A DNA stretch of 9,285 bases, from assembly GCA_001799475.1 (NCBI GenBank), contig MGTN01000058.1:1-9285 (forward strand), read 5' to 3'. Source of the DNA: Desulfovibrionales bacterium GWA2_65_9 (GTDB taxonomy: Bacteria; Desulfobacterota; Desulfovibrionia; Desulfovibrionales; Desulfovibrionaceae). Each line of letters opens with the position of its first letter. Position 1 is the first letter of the stretch. The notes under the pieces are model-generated. The model was not told the origin of the DNA. It ran no database searches and was given only the letters and a program-made list of their open reading frames with translations. The position numbers and the translations under genes were made by a program. Of the stretch, positions 1-7,700 are shown piece after piece.

Positions 1-100
1 CCGATGTCCTCGCGGAAGAGGAGCATCTCCGTCGGCGTGCACAGGGACGACCGATGTCCTCGCGGAAGAGGAGCATCTCCGTCGGCGTGCACAGGGACGA
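1..100. repeat. Exact 50-bp tandem duplication at the window edge
   Basis: Bases 1-50 and 51-100 are identical with no mismatch, and the second copy runs straight into unique sequence at 101. The unit lies inside fdhD. Because 50 is not a multiple of three, reading from the copy at 51-100 into the copy at 1-50 shifts the frame. The first-read copy ends exactly where the FdhD motif EDIGRHNA should continue, so the downstream copy replaces expected coding sequence. An exact duplication at a sequence end is typical of an assembly overlap artefact. A real slippage duplication or a longer array extending left cannot be excluded. Confidence 0.97.
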
Positions 101-571
101 ATTGTGGCAGCCGCGCGTGCGGCCATAGAGGGTGCTGCGGCGTTTCAGCTCTCCGGCCAGGGCCAGGATCTGCCGGGGCGTGACCTTGAGGTCCGAGGTC
201 ACGCGGCGCCTGGAGATGGTCGCCACGTTGCGGTCGAAGTTCGTGCCCTTGCCGCAGCCCGAGGTGATGGAGCGCTGGATCTCCCGGCCCCCGGCAAAGG
301 GGTCGTGGCTCACGTGCACGCGTGCGGTGATGCGCCCGTCCTCGTCCTTGATGTCGACGCCCAGCAACTGCGCCGGGTCGGTCAACAGTGCGTCGGACTT
401 GAGGAAGCCCACGGCCAGGTGCCGGGGATATTTCCCGGTGCAGAGCAGGGTGACCACCTCGCGGTCGTTCAGGTAGATGGTCAGCGGCACCTCGCGGATG
501 GCCTCGATGTGCTTTCGTTCCGGTCCGTTTGGGCCGTATTCGGTGATCTCGAAGGGGAAGGACTCGGGCAT
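1..571 (-). CDS. fdhD: Formate dehydrogenase accessory sulfurtransferase FdhD (partial, frame broken near left edge)
   Basis: FdhD transfers sulfur from a cysteine desulfurase to the molybdenum or tungsten bis-MGD cofactor of formate dehydrogenase, in the cytoplasm; without it the enzyme is inactive. The ATG at 571 is preceded by GAGAGG with a 4-base spacer. About 174 authentic residues are visible of a family length near 260. Recognisable parts are an N-terminal segment with EVPLTIYLNDRE (27-38), the sulfur-relay loop SGCGKG with Cys106, and YGRTRGCHNSSLC (149-161) at the position of the usual TGGVHxAAL. Next comes FREDIG (169-174), the start of EDIGRHNA. From codon 174 onward the 50-bp duplication puts translation out of frame (RPCARRRR-like residues), so the true C-terminus is not in the window. 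The second cysteine of the E. coli CxxC pair is absent (CGKG), as in many homologues. It lies 113 bases downstream of the transporter on the same strand and may have its own promoter. Family assignment is firm; integrity of the gene is not. Confidence 0.9.
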   Translation of the reverse strand, partial: MPESFPFEITEYGPNGPERKHIEAIREVPLTIYLNDREVVTLLCTGKYPRHLAVGFLKSDALLTDPAQLLGVDIKDEDGRITARVHVSHDPFAGGREIQRSITSGCGKGTNFDRNVATISRRRVTSDLKVTPRQILALAGELKRRSTLYGRTRGCHNSSLCTPTEMLLFREDIGRPCARRRRCSSSARTS

Positions 572-595
572 GGGACCTCTCTTTTTCCTTCCAGA

Positions 596-624
596 AAGGT
601 ATGCGTTCCAGCGGGGGAAATCAA
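596..624 (-). promoter_or_regulatory. Possible sigma-70-like promoter for fdhD
   Basis: On the minus strand TTGATT (624-619) and TACCTT (601-596) are separated by exactly 17 bases. They match the -35 consensus at 4 of 6 and the -10 consensus at 3 of 6 positions. The start point would fall near 589, giving a leader of about 18 bases that still contains GAGAGG before the ATG at 571. The spacing is good but the hexamers are weak, and the transporter upstream could also supply transcription since no clear terminator follows it. Confidence 0.25.
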
Positions 625-684
625 CAGTCCCAGGACAGATCAGCTCCTGGCACAATGAATCCGGCCGAATCAACCCCTCGACAT

Positions 685-1953
685 TCAACCGGCGAGGGTG
701 TCCCAGAGCAGCAGGATGTTCAAGCCCACCACCACGAGGGAGATGCCGCCCAGGACGATGTTGTGCCAGGCGCTGTTGACGAATTCGCCCATGACCGCGC
801 GCGAGGCCGTGAGGCGGAATTGCAGGTAGATGGTCAGCGGGAGCTGGATGCTGAGCAGGATCTGCGAGACCACCAGCCCCTGGAAGGGCGAGGAGATGAA
901 CAGGATGCAAAGGGCCGCGGGCACCAGGGTCAGGCCCACGCCCAGGCGGCTGTGCGGGTCCTTGATGTCAAAGGGCTCGGAGAAGAGTCCTGAGAAGATG
1001 CTGCCGCCGGCCATGCCCGCCGTGACGCTGGAGGACAGGCCGGCCATGAGCAGGGCCAGGGCGAAGACCACGGCTGCGGCGTCGCCCAGGATGGGCCGCA
1101 GCATGGCCTGGGCCTGCTCCAGCTGGTCCACGGGCGTGCCCTGGGCGAAAAAAGTGGCCGCAGCCACCAGGATCATGGCGCTGTTGATGCCCCAGCCAAC
1201 AAGCATGGAGAACAGGGTGTCCACGAATTCGTAGCGTAGCTGGCAGCGGATGACGTCCTTGTCCTCAAGGTTCCACTGGCGGCTTTGGATGACCTCGGAG
1301 TGCAGGAACAGGTTGTGCGGCATGACCACCGCGCCAAGCACGCTCATGACGATGGGGATGGAGCCGTGGGGCAGGCTGGGCGTGACCCAGGCCACGGCTG
1401 CCTCGCTCCAGGGAATCTTCACCAGGGTCAGCTCGTAGATGAACGCCAGGCCGATGAGCGAGACGAAGCTGATGATGACCTTCTCTACGCGCCTGTAGGC
1501 GTTGGAGTAGAGCATCCAGGCCACGAAGCCTGTGGTCAGAAAGGCGCCCAGCCAGATGGGCAGGCCGAAGAGCATGTTCAGGGCGATGGCCGCGCCGAGT
1601 AGCTCGGCCAGGGCCGTGGCCACGGCGGCAATCATGGCCGAGCCAAGGAGCGTGCGCGAGGCGGCGGGCCGCATGTGCTTCACCGCGGCCTCGGACAGGC
1701 ACAGGCCCGTGGCTATCCCCAGGTGCGCGGCGTTGTGCTGGAGCACGATGAGCATGAGGGTGGCCAGCGTGACCATCCACAGCAGGGAGTAGCCGAACCC
1801 GGCCCCGGCGGCCACGTTGGCGGCCCAGTTGCCGGGGTCGATGAAGCCGACGGTGACCAGCATGCCCGGCCCGATGTACTTGAGGATCTCAAGTCCGGTG
1901 AAGCGCGGCTTGTGATGGTGGCGGAACCAGCCCCGGATGCGTCCTGCGATCAC
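685..1953 (-). CDS. NRAMP-family divalent metal transporter (MntH-like)
   Basis: This is a 422-residue inner-membrane protein with about 11 hydrophobic segments, matching the NRAMP family of proton-coupled Mn2+/Fe2+ importers. The two metal-binding signatures are present: DPGN at 39-42 in TM1 and MPHN at 211-214 in TM6, with Asp39, Asn42, Met211 and His213 as the expected ligands. GLSSSVTAGMAGG (305-317) and the VVSQILLSIQLPL stretch near the end also fit. Two departures stand out. The usual TM3 motif DLAE reads ALAE here (A114-E117), so the proton-pathway aspartate is missing while its glutamate partner is kept. The TM9 arginine pair is not seen either: the segment before TLVPA carries a single arginine (HSRLG) and extra residues. 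The start is GTG at 1953; no in-frame ATG lies between it and the upstream stop at 2005-2007, and the SD (AAGG) is weak. I leave the symbol blank because the substrate of this divergent branch is uncertain. Confidence 0.92.
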   Translation of the reverse strand: MIAGRIRGWFRHHHKPRFTGLEILKYIGPGMLVTVGFIDPGNWAANVAAGAGFGYSLLWMVTLATLMLIVLQHNAAHLGIATGLCLSEAAVKHMRPAASRTLLGSAMIAAVATALAELLGAAIALNMLFGLPIWLGAFLTTGFVAWMLYSNAYRRVEKVIISFVSLIGLAFIYELTLVKIPWSEAAVAWVTPSLPHGSIPIVMSVLGAVVMPHNLFLHSEVIQSRQWNLEDKDVIRCQLRYEFVDTLFSMLVGWGINSAMILVAAATFFAQGTPVDQLEQAQAMLRPILGDAAAVVFALALLMAGLSSSVTAGMAGGSIFSGLFSEPFDIKDPHSRLGVGLTLVPAALCILFISSPFQGLVVSQILLSIQLPLTIYLQFRLTASRAVMGEFVNSAWHNIVLGGISLVVVGLNILLLWDTLAG

Positions 1954-2118
1954 GCGGTTGGCCTTGAAATTGCTGTGAGGACAGAGGGAACCATGTCCAC
2001 ATGCTTACCCTTCCGCCCGCAGGTTGTCCAGACGCAGGGCATTTGCCTCTGCAGCCGTTGCCAGCACGGGCGTTGTCGGGTAGCAGTGTAGGGAACACGC
2101 CGAGTTCAGGAGCTTTCT

Positions 2119-3819
2119 ATGCGCACCACCACCAGACTCATTCTTGCGCTCGCTGCGCTCATTTTGCTCACCTCGCAGGCCCTGGCCGCCGAGGGGCGCT
2201 ACGCCCTGGTCATCGGCAACTCGGCCTACAAGGACAAGCCGCTGAAGAACCCGGCCAACGACGCCAAGGACATGGCCCGGACGCTGCAGCGCCTGGGGTT
2301 TGACGTGCAGCTCAAGACCGACGCGGGCCTGCGCGACATGGAGGAGGCCATCCGCGAGTTCGGCGTGCGGCTCAAGCGTGGCGGTGTGGGCCTGTTCTAC
2401 TTTGCCGGGCACGGGGTGCAGGTGCAGGGCGTCAACTATCTGGTGCCCGTCGGGTCCAAGGTCGCCAGCGAATCCGACGCCAAGTTCGAGTGCGTGGACG
2501 CTGGCCGCGTGCTGGGCAAGATGGAGGACGCGGGCAACGAGCTGAACATCATCATCCTCGACGCCTGCCGCAACAACCCCTTTGCCCGCAGCTTCCGCAG
2601 CGCGGACCAGGGCCTGGCGCGCATGGACGCGCCCACGGGCTCCATCGTGGCCTACGCCACGGCCCCCAACGCCGTGGCCTCGGACGGCAAGGGCCAGAAC
2701 GGCATGTACACCAAGTACCTGCTGCAGAACATGACCACTCCGGGCATCCCCATCGAGGAGGTCTTCAAGCGCGTGCGCATCAGCGTCATGGGCGAGTCGG
2801 CCAAGAAGCAGGTGCCCTGGGAGTCTTCGTCCATCGCCGGGTATTTCTATCTGGCCGGGCAGCCCCAGCAGGCCCTGTCCATCAATCCCCCGCAGTCCAC
2901 GGTCCAACAGCGCCAGCAGGAGCAGAAGCTCAATGCGTATATCGCCGGGCTGGAGGCCGAGAAGCGGCAGTTGGAGCAGGAGCGCGCCGAGCTTGCGCGC
3001 CGCAGGCAGCAGCTGGATCAGGAGGCCGCCAAGAAGCTCGCCGAGTCCCAGGCTCCCCAGGAGAAGCGCCTGCGCGAGCAGCTCTCCGTGCTTGAGACCG
3101 AGCGCCGCCGGCTTGAGCAGGAGCGCCTTGCGCTGGAGGCCGCGCGCCGGGAGACCGAGCGCATGCAGGCCGAGCACGCCGCCCAGGCCAAGCAGCAGGC
3201 CAAGTCGGCGCCGACGGCCAGCGCAGCGCCCAGCGTGACGGTAGCCGGTCCTGGCGCAGGTCCTGGGGTCGGGCCGCAGGCCTCGGTCGGGTCGCCCAAG
3301 CCCTGGCAATCGTCGCAGCAATCGCCGCCAGCACAGCGCCCTCGGCCGCGTGCCGACGACCGCGCCACGGTCTTGAATCGCCTGGCCGGGGTCTGGCGGT
3401 TTGAGACCGAAGGCAACAGGAATTATCCCATGCTCCAGCTCAAGCCCGGCGGCGACACCCTCTACGGAACCCTGGTGGGGGACCAGCGCCTGGTGGACCG
3501 CGTGGAACTCTCCGGCCTGGCCGTGGAGGACGGCAACCTGCATGTGCGCATGGACATCAGACGGCCTGCCCAGGAGCAGGCCGACTTGGTCCACCGCCTG
3601 CGCAATGTCGTGCGTGGCCAGGAGCAGTCGCGCAACCAGCGGCCGACGCGTGGGCCTGCTCCGGTCAGGACCGTGGAATGCGTGGGCAATCTGAGCGATT
3701 CCCAGGGCGGGGTGATTCCGCTGGTCTGCGAGCGCGTGGATGACTTGGCCAGATCCCAGGGGACGCCCCAGAAGGAGACCGGACGCATGGTCCGCACGGA
3801 CGGCCTCAGGGGCTACTAG
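2119..3819 (+). CDS. Exported caspase-like (peptidase C14) protein with coiled coil and unknown C-terminal domain
   Basis: This 566-residue protein has a clear Sec signal peptide: basic MRTTTR, a hydrophobic core to about 19, and an ALA|A cleavage site after Ala23. It should act outside the cytoplasm. Residues 27-245 form a caspase/metacaspase p20-type fold that starts RYALVIGNSAY. The catalytic His98 is in YFAGHGVQ and the catalytic Cys150 in LDACRNNPF; VPWESS (232-237) is also typical of bacterial members. Residues 260-362 are a Glu/Arg/Gln-rich coiled coil with two related blocks (LEAEKRQLEQER and LETERRRLEQER). Residues 364-412 are a Pro/Ala/Gly linker. Residues 413-566 form an unrecognised, probably beta-rich domain beginning LAGVWRFE, with Cys521 and Cys537 able to form a disulfide. 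The ATG at 2119 has CAGGAG six bases upstream. It is divergent from the transporter, convergent with the Memo gene, and appears monocistronic. Both dyad residues are present, so it is probably an active cysteine protease; its substrate is unknown. Confidence 0.93.
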   Translation: MRTTTRLILALAALILLTSQALAAEGRYALVIGNSAYKDKPLKNPANDAKDMARTLQRLGFDVQLKTDAGLRDMEEAIREFGVRLKRGGVGLFYFAGHGVQVQGVNYLVPVGSKVASESDAKFECVDAGRVLGKMEDAGNELNIIILDACRNNPFARSFRSADQGLARMDAPTGSIVAYATAPNAVASDGKGQNGMYTKYLLQNMTTPGIPIEEVFKRVRISVMGESAKKQVPWESSSIAGYFYLAGQPQQALSINPPQSTVQQRQQEQKLNAYIAGLEAEKRQLEQERAELARRRQQLDQEAAKKLAESQAPQEKRLREQLSVLETERRRLEQERLALEAARRETERMQAEHAAQAKQQAKSAPTASAAPSVTVAGPGAGPGVGPQASVGSPKPWQSSQQSPPAQRPRPRADDRATVLNRLAGVWRFETEGNRNYPMLQLKPGGDTLYGTLVGDQRLVDRVELSGLAVEDGNLHVRMDIRRPAQEQADLVHRLRNVVRGQEQSRNQRPTRGPAPVRTVECVGNLSDSQGGVIPLVCERVDDLARSQGTPQKETGRMVRTDGLRGY

Positions 3820-3848
3820 ACGCCGGTTGCGGTTGCGCGAAGGCACGC

Positions 3849-3885
3849 AAAAAGGCCCGGGACAGAACTGCTCCGGGCCTTTTTT
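3849..3885. terminator. Bidirectional intrinsic terminator between convergent genes
   Basis: A 12-bp perfect stem, AAAAAGGCCCGG (3849-3860) with CCGGGCCTTTTT (3873-3884), encloses a 12-base loop. The plus strand ends in six T residues (3880-3885) and the minus strand in five (3853-3849). It lies 29 bases after the caspase-like stop codon and 20 bases after the Memo stop codon on the opposite strand, so it can end both transcripts. Confidence 0.93.
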
Positions 3886-3905
3886 GTGTCGTTTGAACGG
3901 GTTGC

Positions 3906-4739
3906 CTAGCTGATGATCAGCCCGGCGTAGCCCACCACGCGGCGCATTTCGCCGTTGATTTCCCCGGACGTGGCGTAGGCCGTGATCTCGCTCTGGCTCG
4001 CGCCCAGCTCCTGGGCTGCGGCCAGGGCCAGGGTCATGGGCAGCACGCCGCACATGCTGATGCCCTCGCCGCGCACGGTCTCGTAAAACTGGGTCGGGTT
4101 CAGGGCCAGGACCGGGTCCAGGGCCTTGGCGTCCAACTCCTGGGCCATCTCGTGGGTCACGAAGTGGCTCATGTCCGAGCTGACGACCATGCTCACCGGG
4201 CGCTCGAAGGCGCGCAGGGCGCGGCCGATGGCCTTGCCCACGGCGAGCAGGGTGGCCAGGTCCGGCTGGGACACGGCGATGGGCACGATGCGTGTGTCCG
4301 GGTTGAGCTCGGCCAGGAAGGGCAGCATGACCTCCAGGGAGTGCTCGCGCTGGTGGGCCAGGGTGTCGGGCGTGAGGCGGCTCTCCTGGGCGCAGAGGTG
4401 CTCCACGAGCTCGGTGTCCACGGCAAGCGTTCCGCCTGGATACTGCCAGCGGCCCGAGGGCCACACGGCAAGAGGCTTGCCCAGGCCGGTGTGGTTGGGG
4501 CCGAGGAGCAGCACGGTTTCGGCCAGATTGGCGCGGCCCAGGGTGGCCCCGGCAACGGCGCCGGAGAAATAGTAGCCCGCGTGCGGGGCCATGGTCAGGA
4601 TGGAGTGCACGCTTGACTTGCGCTCGACCTGACTCAGGTAGCCGCGCACCTCAAGACGCAGGGCCTCGGGGTCGTTGGTGTAGAACTGGCCGGCCACAGC
4701 GGGCTGGCGGTCCAGGCTGGCGGCAAAGGGCATGGGCAT
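3906..4739 (-). CDS. MEMO1-family protein (AmmeMemoRadiSam system protein B)
   Basis: This 277-residue protein, without a signal peptide, covers the whole MEMO1 family, which is related in fold to extradiol dioxygenases (LigB). Diagnostic motifs in order are RQPAVAGQFY (11-20), APHAGYYFSG (51-60), GPNHTG (80-85), EHSLEVMLPFL (132-142), SSDMSHF (187-193) and SMCG (228-231). The metal-site residues of human MEMO1 are all present as His53, His83, Asp189, His192 and Cys230, so iron or copper binding is plausible. Bacterial members are usually named after a three-part set with AMMECR1 and a radical SAM enzyme whose reaction is unknown; neither partner is in this window. The ATG at 4739 has AGGAG with a 7-base spacer; a second ATG two codons later is less well placed. 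It follows the TPR gene by 27 bases on the same strand and is the last gene before the shared terminator, so it is probably co-transcribed with that gene. Confidence 0.93.
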   Translation of the reverse strand: MPMPFAASLDRQPAVAGQFYTNDPEALRLEVRGYLSQVERKSSVHSILTMAPHAGYYFSGAVAGATLGRANLAETVLLLGPNHTGLGKPLAVWPSGRWQYPGGTLAVDTELVEHLCAQESRLTPDTLAHQREHSLEVMLPFLAELNPDTRIVPIAVSQPDLATLLAVGKAIGRALRAFERPVSMVVSSDMSHFVTHEMAQELDAKALDPVLALNPTQFYETVRGEGISMCGVLPMTLALAAAQELGASQSEITAYATSGEINGEMRRVVGYAGLIIS

Positions 4740-4760
4740 GGCTCTTCTCCTGGTCCCTTG

Positions 4761-4773
4761 GCGCTATCAGCGC
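4761..4773 (-). other. Small stem-loop over the TPR gene stop codon
   Basis: GCGCT and AGCGC form a 5-bp inverted repeat with a 3-base loop that contains part of the TGA stop of the TPR gene (4769-4767). It sits about 10 bases before the Shine-Dalgarno sequence of the Memo gene and has no T-run, so it is not an intrinsic terminator. It might influence coupling of translation between the two genes, or be chance. Confidence 0.3.
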
Positions 4774-7700
4774 CCGTTGTTGTTCAGCAGATATTTCTGG
4801 AGCCGCTGGTCCAGGGCGCTGCTCGCCAGCTCCTGTGCGGCCATGCGGGCGTAGACCGTGCCCGGCTTTCTCTTCACGATGTCGGAAAGCAGGTCCTTCC
4901 ATTCGTCAATCTTGCCACCCTGGCGGTAGATGCCGGCCAGGCGCAGGCGCACCGGCGCCCAGTCCGGGTCGCTGTCCGGGATGATGCGGTCGAACTCCTT
5001 GGCCCACTTGAGGGTCTCGGTGTAGCGGCCGGAGCGCTCCGTGGCGGTGATGGACATGAGCAGGCAGTCCTTGATCTTGTCCTTGTCGCCATGCGCCTCC
5101 AGGAGCAGGGCCAGGGCCTCCTGCGACAGGGCGAAGAGGCGGTGCATGTCCTGCTTGCGGGCCGCGTCCTTGGCCAGGGTGTAGGTGGCGAAGGCGCGGG
5201 TGGGCAGGTCTGTGCCCGGGTCCGAGGCGATGCGCGTCCACAGGGGAATGCTCTTCTCGGTGAAGCCCTGGTTCTCCAGGGCCATGGCCCGGGCCTGCTC
5301 GAACTGGGCCATCTGCCGGGGCGAGAGCTTCCAGGCCTTCGAGGCCTTGGCCGCCAGGTCGGAAATGCGGCTCCATTCCTTGCGCTCCATGAAGATGTTC
5401 ATGGCCATGTCCAGCGCCATCTCCGAGTACTTGGGCACCTGCGTCTTGCCCAGGAACTTGCCCGCGAGCTTGAGCGCGCGTTCCGGCTCGCCGCGTTTCC
5501 AGGCGCTCACGGCGACGGCCATGCGCGCATCATCGCCCAGCAGGTCATGGTTCTCCTTGACGTAGCTGGCCGAGTCGAAGAGCTGCATCACCCGCTGGTA
5601 GTTGCCCTCCTGCACGAGCTGCGGCAGGGCCATGAGGAAGGACTGGAAGCCCAGCTCCTTGGCCTTGCCCGTGAGCGGGCTCTTGGGGTACTTCTCCAGG
5701 AAGGAGTTGGCCGTGTTGATGGCGTCGAGGTAGGCCTTGCTGTAGAACTGCCACATGCCGAGCTTGATCAGGGCCAGGGGCGCCAGCGGGCTCTGCGGAT
5801 ACTTGCTGATGATGAGTTCGTACGTCTCGTTGGGCTTGAGCGCCTGGGGCTTGCCGAACACGGAGACCATCTCGGACATGGTCGGGTCGTCGTACACGCC
5901 TTCCTCGGCGATGCGCATGCGCGCCACAAGCCCGCCCTCGCTGCCTGGGAAGTCGTGCACGGCCTTCTGGTAGACTTCCCTGGCGGCGGGGCGTTTGTTC
6001 TGGCGCAGGTAGATGTCGCCGATGCGCACCAGGGTCACGTCCGCGAACTCGGCGGCAGGATTCAGGTTGAAATAGGTCCAGTAGGGGTCCTTGGCCTGGG
6101 CCAGCTTGCCCACCTTCTCCTCAATCTCGGCCGCCAGCCGGAGGAAGTCCGGGGCATCCATGTAGAAGACCGGCCAGCGCTTGTCGATGTAGTCCACTAT
6201 CTTGTAGGCCTTCTCGAAGTCGCCAATCTTGCGCAGGGTCTGGGCCAGGATGTACGCGGTCTCCTTGGCCAGCTTGCTGTCCGGGTAGTCCTGGATGAGC
6301 TCCTGGTAGTGCTCGGCGGCCTTTTTCAGGTCCCCTTTGCTGCGGTAGTATTCACCCAGGGAAAAGGGCACCAGGGCCGCATTCTGGTCGAGCTTGTACT
6401 TCCTCTTGATGATGTTGAAATAGGCCTTGGCCTCGCCCAGGTTGCCCACCTTGAGGTTCAGCAGGCCGAGGTTGAGCAGGGCGCGGGGCACGCGCCTGGA
6501 CTTCTGGTTGGCGTTCATGGCCGTCTGCTGCGCCCCGGCGATCCTGTCGTAGTTGCCGGTCATGCTGTCTTTGTAGAACTGCATGTAGGCGTCGGCCAGA
6601 TTATAGAGCACATCTTCGCGCAGATCACCTTTGAGGTTCGGCTCGCGCAGGAGTTCCTCCAGCGCGGTGACGGCCTGCTTCCACTGGCCGCTGGACATGT
6701 TCGACTGGGCGGTGAGCAGCTTGTCCTTGATCTGCTGCTCCGTGTGCGGCCCCTCGGCGGCCTTGTCCTTGCCGCCCTCCTTGGCCGGGGCGGCGTGGGC
6801 GTCCTTGGCTCCGTCCTTGGCGACCTCCTTGGCGGTCTCCTTGGGCTGGCCGTGGTCCGAGGCGTTGGCCGTGCCTGAAGTCTGGGGGGGGGCCGGGGGG
6901 GGCTGCGGGGCATGGCTGTCGGCCGCAGGCGCCGGTTGTTCCGCCATGGGGGCCTGGGCCACGGGCGGCAGGGTGGCGTTGGCCGCGCCGCCGGTGGGCG
7001 GCACGTTCTTCTGCACCTGCTGGCGCACCTCCCAGGGCCGCGCCCCCTGGGCCTGGGCCGGGGCGATCCTGGCCGGAGCGGTGGCTGCAGCCTTGGGCGC
7101 TGCCGCCGTGCCGGAGATGATCTCGGCCAGGCGGGACTCCTCGGGGCTGCGGTGGTCGGCCCGGAAGCGCACCTCGCCCTTGCCCTTTTCCGGCTGCACA
7201 TCCACGGGCGCGGTCTGGGCAGGGGCGGGCAGGGCGGACTCGGGCGGACGCGGGGGGGGCTGCATGGTCGGCTGGGTTGCCTGCTGGTCCTGCAGGATCG
7301 GCTTCTCGGTCACGCCCTGGGGCAACTTGCCGCCAACAGCCTTTTCCGGGGACTTCGAAGGAGCGGCGGGCTTGTCCGTGGCCGTGGGCACAGCTGGCTG
7401 GCCAGCAACCTGGGGCAGGGAGGCGGTGCTTCCGCTGGGCAGGCCGAGCACGGTCTTGTTCACCGGCGCGCGCATGGAATAGGGCACGGAAAAATAGGGT
7501 TGGCCCGTTGCCGTGTCGGTCTTGGCCGGGGCGACCTGGGCAGACTGGGCGGCCAGAGCAGGTTGGGGGGCCGGGGCAGCTTGGGGGGCCGGGGCCTGTG
7601 CTGCGGGCACGGGCGCTGGCGTTGCGGGCGGAGGCAGAGCAGGGGCCTTGGCCTGTGCGGCTGCGGCTTGTTTCTCGCGCTTGGCCGCTGCCTGCTGCTC

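Noticed and set aside
1..100. CRISPR-like or phage attachment repeat
   Set aside because: The two 50-base units abut directly with no spacer, lie within coding sequence, and have no cas, integrase or tRNA gene nearby.
630..650. Inverted repeat CCAGGA...TCCTGG between the transporter and fdhD
   Set aside because: Only a 6-bp stem with a 9-base loop and no T-run on either strand, so it is not a credible terminator.
2058..2086. Possible promoter before the caspase-like gene (TTGCCA, 17 bases, TAGCAG)
   Set aside because: The -10 element matches consensus at only three positions and no supporting feature is present; chance hexamers of this quality are common.
2005..4464. 819-codon minus-strand open frame across the caspase and Memo genes
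   Set aside because: It crosses the strong bidirectional terminator and overlaps two genes with intact catalytic motifs in other frames; its product is Gly/Arg/Pro/Leu-rich and featureless.
4758..6878. 706-codon plus-strand open frame opposite the TPR gene
   Set aside because: The opposite strand has recognisable TPR repeats throughout. The plus-strand product is a low-complexity Leu/Gly/Val/His mix with no motif, as expected from the antisense of GC-rich codons.
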